Positions 8,532 to 17,333 of a stretch of 61,650 bases of DNA are shown in pieces. The translations under genes and the position numbers were made by a program. The DNA comes from Gorillibacterium massiliense (GTDB lineage: Bacteria > Bacillota > Bacilli > Paenibacillales > NBRC-103111): contig NZ_CBQR020000140.1 in assembly GCF_000455485.1 (NCBI RefSeq), forward strand, positions 1 through 61,650, read 5' to 3'. The notes beneath the pieces are model-generated. The model saw only the letters and a program-made list of their open reading frames with translations. It made no database searches and was not told the origin of the DNA. The first letter of the stretch is position 1; every line of letters starts with the position of its first letter.

Positions 8532-10304
8532 ATGAGTCCGATAAATACGACGAACTTGAATCCGACGAATCCGATAAATTCGATACGTCCAAACCCCAAT
8601 ATCAATCCGAATAACGTGTTCAGACCGCTCCGGGACGACCCGCTGCCTCCTCCGCCTAACGAGCTCGGACCTTATCATGTGGAACGTGTGAAGATGGGCG
8701 ACGGTGTTCATCTGACGACACACGTCTGGCTGCCGGAAGGCGTCGGTCCCTGGCCGGCGATTCTCGTGCGCAATCCGTACGTCGACGGCGGCTACAATCC
8801 TGATCCTGCGCTTGTTCAGCTCGCTCGCTACGGCTTCGCGGTCGTCTGCCAGGAATGCCGCGGTCGCGGCAATTCCGAAGGCGAATGGGTGCCGTTCGTG
8901 AACGAACGGCAGGACGGACTGGATACGTTAGCATGGTTGAAGCGGCAGCCGTGGGTGAATGGCAACATCGGCCTGTACGGCGGCTCCTATCTGTCGTTCG
9001 CCCAATGGATCGTCGCCGACGCGCTGCCGCCGGAAGTGAAGACGATGTACCTGTGCGTCATGGGCACCGACCAGCATCGGTTCATCTATATGAACGGCAT
9101 GTTCCGTCCCGACATTTATACGTCGTGGTCGCTGACGAATGCGGGAGTCGATTGGAATGGCGCAGACATGAACGAAGTCGCGGACAGGGCGTACTGGTTC
9201 CGGCCAGCGATTGAGATGGACAGGGAGATGCTCGGTAAGGAAGTGCAGTGGTACAGGTCATTCCTGCAAAATCCGTCGCCCTCGGACCCGCTTTGGAATG
9301 AAGAGCCGTGGGCGCAGCTCCGGGAAATGCCGGCCAAAGTGAACGTGCCGGTGTGCATGGTCGGCGGCTGGCACGATATCGCGATCGATATGATGTTCGA
9401 TTCGTACCGGCAGCTGCGGCCGGAAGTGCGGGAACGCAGCCGGTTTGTCGTCGGACCTTGGGTGCATTCGCTTGCGCCTGCAGGCGACATGACGTATCCG
9501 AACGGCGTCGTGGACGGCTCGAACGGCGGACACCGCGCAGTCATCGAATGGTTCAACGCCACGCTCAAAAACGAGCCGTTCCCCGAAGCAGTCGGCGTGA
9601 CGGACGCATACGTCATCGGCGGCGATGGCTGGCGCGCCTGGTCGAATTGGCCGCCGGAGAGCAAAGCGGTCCGCTATTATCTCAGTGAGGGAGGCAAGCT
9701 CGCCGCGGAGCCGCCGCAGACGGCGTTTGGTGCCGGTTACGTCTACGATCCGGACAGCCCGGTCGCGACCGTAGGCGGCAGCGGCTTGCTGTCGGTGTTC
9801 GGCGATTCCCCGTATTTACCGAAAGCTGCCTGCGTGAAGCAGTCGCCGGTCGGCTGGCGGGATGATGTCCTATCGTTCGTATCCGAGCCTATCGGCGGCG
9901 ATCTATTGATCGCCGGAACGATTCGTATCGCGCTGCGCGTCGCCTCGACGGCTGAGGACACGGCTTTCACTGTGAAGATTAGCGAGATGTTACCGAACGG
10001 AGATGCCTACAACATCGCCGACGGCATCGCCACCCTCGCGTATCGGAACGGCGCGGTCTCACCGCGGCAGTACGAGCCCAGCACGGAGGAGACGCTCGAT
10101 ATCGAGCTCTGGCCGATCGCCTGGAAAGTACGCCAAGGCTCGCGACTTCGCGTAGATATTTCGTCGTCCAATTTTCCCGCTTACCCGGCGCATCCGAACG
10201 TTTTCGGTCCATGGGCTGAGCAGGCGAAAACGCGCAAGGCGGAACAGACGATATATGGCGGCGGGGCGTATCCGTCGCTGATCGAGCTGCCGATCGCGGA
10301 TTAA
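8532..10304 (+). CDS. CocE/NonD (X-Pro dipeptidyl-peptidase S15 type) hydrolase
   Basis: About 590 residues. An alpha/beta hydrolase core carries the nucleophile motif GGSYLS (Ser152), AILVRNPY near the start, an Asp candidate in GGWHDIAID and a His in GPWVHS; a C-terminal jelly-roll follows, as in cocaine esterase and S15 peptidases. The start is ATG 8532 (or GTG 8529) behind AAAGGAG; the frame runs open further upstream but overlaps the fucosidase and encodes arginine-rich nonsense. The first 27 residues are an odd Asn/Pro-rich linker with NPxN-like repeats. In this context it may remove acyl groups from imported sugars, but peptide or ester specificity cannot be read from sequence. Confidence 0.85.
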   Translation: MSPINTTNLNPTNPINSIRPNPNINPNNVFRPLRDDPLPPPPNELGPYHVERVKMGDGVHLTTHVWLPEGVGPWPAILVRNPYVDGGYNPDPALVQLARYGFAVVCQECRGRGNSEGEWVPFVNERQDGLDTLAWLKRQPWVNGNIGLYGGSYLSFAQWIVADALPPEVKTMYLCVMGTDQHRFIYMNGMFRPDIYTSWSLTNAGVDWNGADMNEVADRAYWFRPAIEMDREMLGKEVQWYRSFLQNPSPSDPLWNEEPWAQLREMPAKVNVPVCMVGGWHDIAIDMMFDSYRQLRPEVRERSRFVVGPWVHSLAPAGDMTYPNGVVDGSNGGHRAVIEWFNATLKNEPFPEAVGVTDAYVIGGDGWRAWSNWPPESKAVRYYLSEGGKLAAEPPQTAFGAGYVYDPDSPVATVGGSGLLSVFGDSPYLPKAACVKQSPVGWRDDVLSFVSEPIGGDLLIAGTIRIALRVASTAEDTAFTVKISEMLPNGDAYNIADGIATLAYRNGAVSPRQYEPSTEETLDIELWPIAWKVRQGSRLRVDISSSNFPAYPAHPNVFGPWAEQAKTRKAEQTIYGGGAYPSLIELPIAD

Positions 10305-10416
10305 CGACATACGCACGACAGTCGCGTTGCTGTGACGGAAGCGGTAAGACGAGGTGAGGTGAGTCCAGCTTATCGTAGCGATTTGACGATTAGACTGCTG
10401 CCTCGTCAACGACAAA

Positions 10417-10454
10417 AAAAGGCCCATGGGAATGGTTATTCCCATGGGCCTTTT
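10417..10454. terminator. Bidirectional intrinsic terminator between convergent genes
   Basis: A perfect 17-bp stem: AAAAGGCCCATGGGAAT (10417-10433) and its complement (10438-10454), loop GGTT. A-run and T-run flank it on both sides, so it serves the plus-strand S15 gene and the minus-strand regulator. Confidence 0.95.
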
Positions 10455-10480
10455 CATATTTCCGAGCCGCGTGATCAAGG

Positions 10481-12811
10481 TCAGTGCTCTTCCTTGCGAG
10501 CCTCCTTCTCCGCCAGCGCAAATTCCCGATAGGCGGAAGGGGTCATGCCGACATCCTTCTTGAACGCGGAGTAAAAGTGGCTGCTGTTAATATAGCCGCA
10601 TATTTCCGCCACGTCGCTCACTTTGTAATCGTGGTTTTGAAGCAGTTCCTTCGCTTTGCCAATCCGGATTTTGCGAATGTATTCCCCTGAATTAATGCCG
10701 GTCATTTCCTTGAATAGCTTGGAAAAATAGTTCGGCGTATAGCCGGCCACCTCGGCCAGCGCTTCGACGCTGAGATTGCTGTCGGAGTAGTTGGTCTTAA
10801 TGTACTGAATCGCTTCCTCGATTTTGCGGTAGAACTTGTTTTCCTTCAAATGCTGAATGCTTTCGAGGCTTTTACGGTATTCGTCGAACTGCTTCAGCAG
10901 CCAATCCTTCACTTGGCCAAGGGTCTCCATCTCGGTGAAGATCAAGTTCAGCTCCCCAAATTTCATGCCGACTTTCTTGTTCTCGTCGTTGATCATCTGG
11001 TTCATCTGCGTGATGCAGACGAGAAGGACGTGGAACAGCGCCTGGTTCGCATCCGCGTACACGTACCCCCTTAGCAGGCGGGTCATGTTTTCCAGGCTTT
11101 CGGCGAATCGTTCCCGGTCATTGCGCTTGATCGCGGTGGTCAGCTTCTCCTCGATCTCGATCGGGAGGTCGTAGCTTCTTGCGAGCGTTCGCTCCGCATA
11201 TTCGGGGTAGATGATCCGGTTGATGCCGAGCACGAACCGCTGCTGCACCATTTCCAGCGCCTGAGCGTAAGCATGCGGAAGATCGCCCCGTGCGAAGACG
11301 GGCTCGCTGACGCCGATCGTTACGGTAATGCCGATCGTGATGGCAATGGAATCCTTGACGCCGGCCAGCTTGGCCAGCAATTGCGCAAAGCCGTCGTCGG
11401 CGCCTTCCGCTTCGTTGATCAGCAGGACGATTTCGCCCTTCGGCATTTGGAGTGCCTCGTACCGGAACTCATCGTCCAGCAGCTCCGTGACGCTCTGGAA
11501 CAGTACGGATTCGTACAGCGTCATACTCTGGCCGTCCAATTGCGAGTAGCCGTCTATTTTTATAACGCAGAGCAGCAGCCGGTCGAAATTGACGTTCAAT
11601 TTCAGATCGTCGCCGCTCGTCTTTGCATCGGATTCGTCCGACTCGACCATCGTCAGCTTCCGTCGCAAATAGCTTTCCTTCATCAATTGAATGTTATCTC
11701 GGTTTTTGTCCTCGAGGGATTGCATGTGCTGCAGCGTCTCCGCGTACACTCGGCTAATGAGGGCAATGTCGTTCGAAGCTCCGTCCCCTACGTTGAACTG
11801 CGATCGCTTGAACAGCTCGGTCAGCCGGGACACCGGGTTGTACAGCTTCTTCGAGATGAAGAACGTCAGAATGATACAGAGCACGAGAATCGACAGGCAG
11901 ACGGCGAGTAGGCCGTTTCGTTTGTCCTGGATCGGCTTGACGAGGCTCCGATACGGGGTAGAGCTGAGCAGATACCAGCCGGTCGTCTTGTTCTGAACGA
12001 ACACCGTGAGCAACTGCCCGCCGTCATCCTTTCCGTGCTGCACGCCGGAATCGGCGCCTTCTCGAAGCATATTGTCGAACGAAGTGCGATCTTCGACGCT
12101 CAGGCCAATCTGGTCGATATTGCTGTGGGCGATTTGCGTGCCGTTCTCATCGGCCAGCAAGAGCTGGTCGCCGGTCTTGGACAAGTAATCGCGAACGAGC
12201 AGTGTGTCATCCAGATTGATGATGACGGTCTGTTGCTCACCGTTTAGGCTGCGGTTCGTATATTCCATGCTGATGACGTAACTTGCCTTTTTATCGGTCA
12301 GGAAGTTTTTTGGCGCTTCCGTTTCTTTCAAGCGAGTCAAGTATATCGCACGAGGGCCTTTGACGCTTTTCTGGAATGAGCCGTCCCGTTTTAGAAAGCC
12401 GTCGACGTCGAAGCCGGGCTCGCCCTCGACGATGCTCTCGCGTGTAACAGAATTGTAGGCGAAGATCGAGTGGATGTACGGGTTGATTGGGCGTATGTTG
12501 CCGATCTGAATACGCGCTTTGTTCGTGATGAGATCATCGACGTAACGGGAAGACATGAATAGATCGAAATCCATGTTGATCTCGAGATTCAGGTAGATCT
12601 GATCCATTTCCTTGAACAGGTTGTCGATATTTTCACTGAGCATTTCCAGGCTTTTCACTTGCTCGTCGGAGAGCTGATTGTACAGCGTCTTGGAGTACAA
12701 ATTAGAAAAGATCAGAGTGATCGTGACGATCACGATCATCAATAAAATCGTGAACGACAAGAGAGTACGGGCGAATAAAGAATCGAGCTTGAATTTGACT
12801 ATCGCGAACAT
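10481..12811 (-). CDS. Membrane-bound AraC family regulator (dCache-type sensor)
   Basis: 776 residues. One membrane segment near residues 15-36, a large extracytoplasmic sensor region (about 37-295), a second membrane segment (about 300-320, LLAVCLSILVLCIILTFFIS), a cytoplasmic linker region, and a C-terminal AraC helix-turn-helix pair (about 675-765, including LSVEALAEVAGYTPNYFSK). This one-protein sensor-regulator is typical of Paenibacillus beside LplABC-type sugar transporters, and it is the last gene of that minus-strand cluster here. GAGGAGG lies just upstream of the ATG. An intrinsic terminator between it and the binding-protein gene should hold its level below the transporter's. It probably senses extracellular sugar or its binding protein and activates the transport genes. 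Confidence 0.88.
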   Translation of the reverse strand: MFAIVKFKLDSLFARTLLSFTILLMIVIVTITLIFSNLYSKTLYNQLSDEQVKSLEMLSENIDNLFKEMDQIYLNLEINMDFDLFMSSRYVDDLITNKARIQIGNIRPINPYIHSIFAYNSVTRESIVEGEPGFDVDGFLKRDGSFQKSVKGPRAIYLTRLKETEAPKNFLTDKKASYVISMEYTNRSLNGEQQTVIINLDDTLLVRDYLSKTGDQLLLADENGTQIAHSNIDQIGLSVEDRTSFDNMLREGADSGVQHGKDDGGQLLTVFVQNKTTGWYLLSSTPYRSLVKPIQDKRNGLLAVCLSILVLCIILTFFISKKLYNPVSRLTELFKRSQFNVGDGASNDIALISRVYAETLQHMQSLEDKNRDNIQLMKESYLRRKLTMVESDESDAKTSGDDLKLNVNFDRLLLCVIKIDGYSQLDGQSMTLYESVLFQSVTELLDDEFRYEALQMPKGEIVLLINEAEGADDGFAQLLAKLAGVKDSIAITIGITVTIGVSEPVFARGDLPHAYAQALEMVQQRFVLGINRIIYPEYAERTLARSYDLPIEIEEKLTTAIKRNDRERFAESLENMTRLLRGYVYADANQALFHVLLVCITQMNQMINDENKKVGMKFGELNLIFTEMETLGQVKDWLLKQFDEYRKSLESIQHLKENKFYRKIEEAIQYIKTNYSDSNLSVEALAEVAGYTPNYFSKLFKEMTGINSGEYIRKIRIGKAKELLQNHDYKVSDVAEICGYINSSHFYSAFKKDVGMTPSAYREFALAEKEARKEEH

Positions 12812-12867
12812 CGGCTGCCTCCTCTTCAGGAATAAGCGCTTCCACGATCACCAGTATAGACAAAAAG

Positions 12868-12906
12868 GATCGCGAATGGCCATTGAAAATGTTGTCATTC
12901 GCGATC
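12868..12906 (-). terminator. Hairpin terminator between binding-protein and regulator genes
   Basis: A perfect 11-bp inverted repeat, GATCGCGAATG (12868-12878) and CATTCGCGATC (12896-12906), followed on the minus strand by CTTTTTG. The T-run is short, so partial read-through into the regulator gene is likely. Confidence 0.65.
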
Positions 12907-12938
12907 GCTTCTATTCATGAACGTCGGAAACGTTAAGA

Positions 12939-14531
12939 TTACTTCTGGCTAGCCATGTAGGCATCGAGTTGCTTTTGTACGTCGGTCACGATTTTGTCCG
13001 TGCCGGCGTCCTTTTCTTTGGCGATGAAATCGGCTACGCCACTTTCGACGTCTTTGATGTTGATGCCGGTCATGAGCAACAAGCCGCGTTCGCTCAGTAC
13101 TTGTTCGCGCTTCGCGCTTTCCGTCTTGATGTTCGTTTGATCCGGTATGAAGTAGTTGACCGTCGAATTGATGTTGTTCGGACGATTGATGAATTGGTCG
13201 TATTGCTTAAAGTAGTTCGCCGTGCGCGAGTCGTCTTCTTTTTGGAACTCTTTGCGCCAGAAGCCCCATTGGCCGGCCCAGTCGAGGTAGTTCGATGGAT
13301 TGCCGTTACCTTGACCTTCCATGTAGGACACTTTGCGACCGTCCTGCTTATACGTTTTGTCTACGATACCATACATGACGGCGTCGTACAATTTTTCATT
13401 CGTCGTCAGTTGCTCAAGGAACATGAGTGCTCTTTCGGGGTTGGCTGCGCTTTTGTTGATGGCGACAGCGTTGCCGAGCGGAGACTCGAGAATCCACTTG
13501 GCGTCTGGATAGAACTCGGACCATGTCTTCACGGCGCCTTGTGCCGCTACCTGCGGTTTGAACGTGTTCGGATTTTCCAAGATACCGCCGTCGATCTGGT
13601 TGATCGCCGAGCCCATCGTGCCGGCGCCGAAGTCGCCTTCCGTGCCTTTGGTCGCGAGCAGGTTTTTCGGAATGATGCCGTCGTCGTTCCATTTCTTCAT
13701 ATAAGTGACATATTCCTTAAACGCTTCAGTCTGTTCCCACGGAATGACTTTATGTTCCGGATCGTCGATTTTCACGACAAGACCGTGGAAGTTCAAATCC
13801 TCATAGCCGTATTTTTCTTGGAATACGCGGCTAACGTCGCCGAACCAGTTGTCCGGACGGAACGAGATTGGCAGGATGTCAGGCTGGGCTTTTTTAAGCG
13901 CGTGCAGCATTGCGTCGAGATCTTCGGTCGTTTCGACCTTGTCCTTGGTGTAGCCGCCTTTTTTGGCTAGGTCGCCGCGATACCAGACGATCGGCTTGCT
14001 TGTCTTTTTGATCGTCCACGGAGCAGCGTAGACGCGGCCGTCTACTTTGATCGGGTCGAGCAGGTTGTTGTCGGTATATTGCTTGTAAAGCGTCGGCGCG
14101 TATTTCGGCAGAAGATCCGTGATGTCGAGATAGCCGCCGCGGTTCATCGCATTCGGGAAGTCCAGCCAGTTGCCGTCGAAGTTCAGGTCATAGTTGTCGC
14201 CGGACGATTGCAGCAGTTTCATCTTGTTCTTGAAGTCATTCCAGTTGACGAAGTTGACTTCGAATTTGGCGTTCAGCGTATCTTTCGTCAGCTCGGAGAC
14301 ATATTGCCATACTTCGTCCGTCGCTTGCGGCTTGTCGCCTGGGAAGTAGAAGCGCAGCGTAACCGGTTTCAATTTCTCGCCCTGAGTGGTACTGCCATTT
14401 GTTGCGTTCGTGCCGGCTGGGCTTGATGAGTTGTCGCTGCTGTTCTTGTTATTGTTGCTGCAAGCGGCAAGCGATACGGCGATCACTGCGGCAGCCAATC
14501 CGGCTGCAATGCGTTTCGTGCTCTTTGCCAT
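12939..14531 (-). CDS. Extracellular sugar-binding lipoprotein of an LplABC-type ABC transporter
   Basis: 530 residues, a large solute-binding protein of the LplA kind. The signal peptide ends in the lipobox LAAC with Cys24 as the lipidation site, followed by an Asn/Ser-rich linker, so it is tethered outside the membrane. Start at 14531 is set by AGGGGGA upstream; the frame extends 9 codons further without need. It is third in a minus-strand order of LplB-like permease, LplC-like permease, binding protein, regulator. No ATPase is present; such systems usually share an MsmK/UgpC-type ATPase encoded elsewhere. The ligand is plausibly the oligosaccharide cleaved by the nearby GH3/GH95 enzymes (inference from neighbourhood). 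Confidence 0.88.
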   Translation of the reverse strand: MAKSTKRIAAGLAAAVIAVSLAACSNNNKNSSDNSSSPAGTNATNGSTTQGEKLKPVTLRFYFPGDKPQATDEVWQYVSELTKDTLNAKFEVNFVNWNDFKNKMKLLQSSGDNYDLNFDGNWLDFPNAMNRGGYLDITDLLPKYAPTLYKQYTDNNLLDPIKVDGRVYAAPWTIKKTSKPIVWYRGDLAKKGGYTKDKVETTEDLDAMLHALKKAQPDILPISFRPDNWFGDVSRVFQEKYGYEDLNFHGLVVKIDDPEHKVIPWEQTEAFKEYVTYMKKWNDDGIIPKNLLATKGTEGDFGAGTMGSAINQIDGGILENPNTFKPQVAAQGAVKTWSEFYPDAKWILESPLGNAVAINKSAANPERALMFLEQLTTNEKLYDAVMYGIVDKTYKQDGRKVSYMEGQGNGNPSNYLDWAGQWGFWRKEFQKEDDSRTANYFKQYDQFINRPNNINSTVNYFIPDQTNIKTESAKREQVLSERGLLLMTGINIKDVESGVADFIAKEKDAGTDKIVTDVQKQLDAYMASQK

Positions 14532-14662
14532 GCAAAATCCCCCTGTCAGTAATATCAATATATGCTGAACGGCATATGCCGATCAAGCCTTCCTTACGGA
14601 ATGGGGCAGAACGGCACATCAAAGCCCGTTCGCACCCATCCGGTGGGAGGTCTCCGGGCGGA

Positions 14663-15538
14663 TCAGCCTTTGACCGCGCCCATCATGAGACCTTTGACGA
14701 AATAACGTTGCAGAAACGGATAGAGGAAAATGATCGGCCCGATGGTGACGATCGTCGTCGCCATTTTCACGCCCTCCTTCGGTACCATCTGGTCGACGCT
14801 CGTCGACAGGACGCTGGAGTTTGCTAAGTAATCGACATTAGAGACGATTGTCCGCAACAGCAATTGCAATGGCTGCAGCTCGGCTTTGTCGATCAGCATG
14901 AGACCGAGCCACCAATCGTTCCAATAAGCAAGGCCGATGAAGAGTCCGACCGATGCGAACACCGGTACCGACAGCGGCAAGATGATGGACGTAAGCGTCC
15001 GCAGCTCACCGGCACCGTCGATTTTGGCAGATTCATGCATTTCCTCCGGAATCGAGGCGAAGTAGTTGCGCATCAGAAAGATATTGAAGCCGTTCACTAG
15101 AGAAGGGAGGATGAGCGCCCATAGATTGTTGTGTAGGTGCAAGTATTTGACGTTGATGATGTACCAAGGCACCATCCCGCCGTTGAAGAGCAGCGTCATC
15201 AAGACGAAACCCGAGATGAAGCGGCGGTATTTCAGCCTGCGAAGCGAGATCGGATAAGCGATCATGGCGCAGATCGCCAGGCTGAGGACCGTACCTATGA
15301 GGGTCACCAGCGTGGTAATCTTGTAGCCATTCAGGATGACATTCTTCCGTTGAAACAGAAAGTGATAAGCGTTGAAGTCGAAATGTCTAGGGAAGAAGTT
15401 GTAGCCGTGTACCAGAATGTCCGATTCCCGCGTCATGGAGCTGGATAAAATGATGATGAACGGGATGATGCAGAGTAGAGAAATTGCAGCGACGAAGACG
15501 TATAGGGCGATCTGGCCCGCCGTTGACCGGTCGTTCAT
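14663..15538 (-). CDS. Sugar ABC transporter permease, LplC/MalG type
   Basis: 291 residues with six expected membrane segments. The cytoplasmic EAA loop reads EEMHESAKIDGAGELRTL, the contact point for the ATPase. Start at 15538 is chosen for GGAGGTG immediately upstream, leaving 31 bp to the preceding permease gene; a longer frame from 15607 would overlap that gene. It pairs with the LplB-like permease to form the channel. Confidence 0.9.
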   Translation of the reverse strand: MNDRSTAGQIALYVFVAAISLLCIIPFIIILSSSMTRESDILVHGYNFFPRHFDFNAYHFLFQRKNVILNGYKITTLVTLIGTVLSLAICAMIAYPISLRRLKYRRFISGFVLMTLLFNGGMVPWYIINVKYLHLHNNLWALILPSLVNGFNIFLMRNYFASIPEEMHESAKIDGAGELRTLTSIILPLSVPVFASVGLFIGLAYWNDWWLGLMLIDKAELQPLQLLLRTIVSNVDYLANSSVLSTSVDQMVPKEGVKMATTIVTIGPIIFLYPFLQRYFVKGLMMGAVKG

Positions 15539-15569
15539 ATGTGCACCTCCAGTAAGGTTTGATGTCGAT

Positions 15570-16481
15570 TTAAAACAGGGCGGATCCGCTCTCGTATTTG
15601 CGGGCAACGCGGTTGCTGACGTATACGAGCACGAATGCTAGCACGGACTGATAGAAGCTGGCGGCGGCCGCCATGCCCATATCTCCGGAGCCTTTCAAAC
15701 TGCGGAATACGAAGGTGTCGATTACGTCTACCGTCGAGTAAAGCTGCGCATTGTCGCCGACGAGCGAGTAGAACATGCCGAAGTCCGAATTCATGATGCG
15801 GCCGATCGCGAGCAGCGTCAGGACGATGATGGTCGGACGAAGCAGCGGAACCGTGATATATCGGATTTGCTGCATTCTCGTCGCACCGTCGATACGTGCG
15901 GATTCATAAAGCGTATGGTCGATGCCGGTCAGCGTGGCTAAATAGATGATGCTGTTGTAGCCGACGCCCTTCCAGATGGAAATAAGCAAAATCAGGAACG
16001 GCCATGCGGTCGGTTTGGAATACCAGTCGACTTTGTCCATGCCGAGCTTTACAAGCAGCTCGCTAAGCATGCCATGCTCGTAGCTCAGGATGTTGTAAGC
16101 GAACACCCCGACGACGATCCAGGAAATGAAGTAAGGCAGCAGCGCCAGCGATTGTGCCGTTCGTTGAAACCAGGTGACCCGGATTTCATTGAACATGATC
16201 GCCAGAGCGACGTTCACAATCGTGCCGACGAAGATGAACAACAGGTTAAGCAGAATCGTGTTGCGCGTGACGCTGACCCAGTTGTCGGAAGTGAAGAAAT
16301 ATCGGAAGTTCTCGTAAAAGGGGTGCATCCACGGACTTGCGAAAATCCCGTTGCTCAAGTTGAAGTTCTTGAAGGCGATTATAATGCCCGCCATCGGGAA
16401 GTAGTTGAACAATAAAAGAAGAATCATGGCCGGGATGGTCATCAGGTAAAGCACTCGGTGTTTGGTCAGTTCGCGTAACAA
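15570..16481 (-). CDS. Sugar ABC transporter permease, LplB type
   Basis: 303 residues, membrane protein of the LplB/MalF class; it opens with a short basic stretch and a long hydrophobic helix, and its EAA loop is YESARIDGATRMQQIRYI. The start appears to be TTG at 16481, with GGAGAG 10 bases upstream; an in-frame stop lies just beyond and no ATG is available. First gene of the four-gene minus-strand cluster, and two cre-like sequences sit upstream of it. Confidence 0.88.
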   Translation of the reverse strand: MLRELTKHRVLYLMTIPAMILLLLFNYFPMAGIIIAFKNFNLSNGIFASPWMHPFYENFRYFFTSDNWVSVTRNTILLNLLFIFVGTIVNVALAIMFNEIRVTWFQRTAQSLALLPYFISWIVVGVFAYNILSYEHGMLSELLVKLGMDKVDWYSKPTAWPFLILLISIWKGVGYNSIIYLATLTGIDHTLYESARIDGATRMQQIRYITVPLLRPTIIVLTLLAIGRIMNSDFGMFYSLVGDNAQLYSTVDVIDTFVFRSLKGSGDMGMAAAASFYQSVLAFVLVYVSNRVARKYESGSALF

Positions 16482-16579
16482 GGTTTCATCACTCTCCGTT
16501 CATAGGCTGCTGATGTAGCCGTTTCTCTGTATTTTGTATCCGGTGTTTCTTCACTGTCGCGAAAGTGAACTCGCTGTCA

Positions 16580-16593
16580 TGAATCCGTTTACA
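16580..16593 (+). promoter_or_regulatory. cre-like site (CcpA) upstream of the sugar transporter operon
   Basis: TGAATCCGTTTACA matches the catabolite-responsive consensus TGWNANCGNTNWCA with one mismatch. It lies about 100 bp upstream of the LplB-type permease start, so it could mediate carbon catabolite repression. Match judged by eye. Confidence 0.45.
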
Positions 16594-16730
16594 TCTTCAC
16601 GTTAGCATCCGGAGATACGATTTTAAACTTCACGTTTCGGTGATTTTATTCCATTTGCTAAGAAATTCGAGGTTTCAATTTCTATGATTTTGTTGCTTTA
16701 TTAGTCTGAAAATGCGTCAAAGCCGCGATA

Positions 16731-16744
16731 TGAAAGCGTTTTTA
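16731..16744 (+). promoter_or_regulatory. Second cre-like site
   Basis: TGAAAGCGTTTTTA matches the same consensus with one mismatch, about 250 bp upstream of the permease gene. Two near-matches in one upstream region strengthen each other, although neither is perfect. Confidence 0.4.
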
Positions 16745-17005
16745 TCCATTCGGTGGTAAGGGAGCGGGAAAGTCGCCGATGCAATCAGAAACGCGCGGAT
16801 CAATCTTGAGAGCGGAGGTGAAAGATGGTTTGATGAAGGGGGCTGGCACCTATTCTACGAAGGGGAGATCGTGGGATACAAGAAAATTTGCCGTTTTGCT
16901 TGCGCCTATCGAAGCAGATCGTTTCAGCATCCGCATCATGAGTCCCGCTGGTATACGATTTTGAGCAGCGTTGAGGCGATTTCACAGGAGGCCAATAACA
17001 TAGTT

Positions 17006-17048
17006 GTATTCGGCAAAGCCGAATACCCAGTCCGCATGCGGGCTGGGT
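17006..17048 (+). other. Two back-to-back hairpins
   Basis: GTATTCGGC-AAA-GCCGAATAC (17006-17026, perfect 9-bp stem) overlaps by two bases the start of ACCCAGTCC (17025-17033), which pairs with GGGCTGGGT (17040-17048) with one wobble. The second is followed by GTTTGC, a poor T-run. The shared bases suggest the two are mutually exclusive or stacked; function unknown. Confidence 0.5.
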
Positions 17049-17141
17049 GTTTGCATGGTACTCACATGGCATCTGATGGTGCCGACGAGGTCGATGAAGT
17101 AATGTTTTACGGCAAATTCATCAAAGTCTGATTTTCAGTAT

Positions 17142-17333
17142 CTATTTAAAATTTTTCAAAGCCCGATTATTCTCTAATTCCGTTTCACCATCTACTGTTA
17201 CGCTGTTTTGTTCAAAGGCTTTGGCTGCTTCCTCAGCGGAAAATTCCGTATCATTTTCGTTTGGTACAGGCATTTTATTCAATTTGGTCGTCTGCACTTC
17301 TGCTTTGGACGCTCGGTTCTGCTGTTTTCCCAT
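17142..17333 (-). CDS. Small hydrophilic protein, possibly spore-associated
   Basis: 63 residues starting MGKQQNRASK. The ATG at 17333 follows a very strong site, AAGGAGGAGGTG, which is the main evidence that the gene is real. The protein is polar, acidic in its second half (NENDTEFSAEEAAKAFEQ) and has no membrane segment. The TEFSAE stretch faintly recalls the TEFASE protease site of gamma-type small acid-soluble spore proteins, but the rest does not match well. Function not assigned. Confidence 0.65.
   Translation of the reverse strand: MGKQQNRASKAEVQTTKLNKMPVPNENDTEFSAEEAAKAFEQNSVTVDGETELENNRALKNFK

Larger units (their letters stand above)
16482..17141. other. Long intergenic region upstream of the sugar transporter operon
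   Basis: It holds the two cre-like sites and presumably the operon promoter. In 16760-16900 a plus-strand frame without a start codon reads RWFDEGGWHLFYEGEIVGYK, which looks protein-like and could be a gene remnant, but I recognise no family. Two adjacent hairpins follow at 17006-17048. Confidence 0.4.

Noticed and set aside
12969-13970. 333-codon frame opposite the binding-protein gene
   Set aside because: Antisense shadow; the lipoprotein on the minus strand has clear signal peptide and family features.
16779-17131. Overlapping short frames in the intergenic region
   Set aside because: No ribosome sites; only one unstarted frame looks protein-like and it is too short to name.
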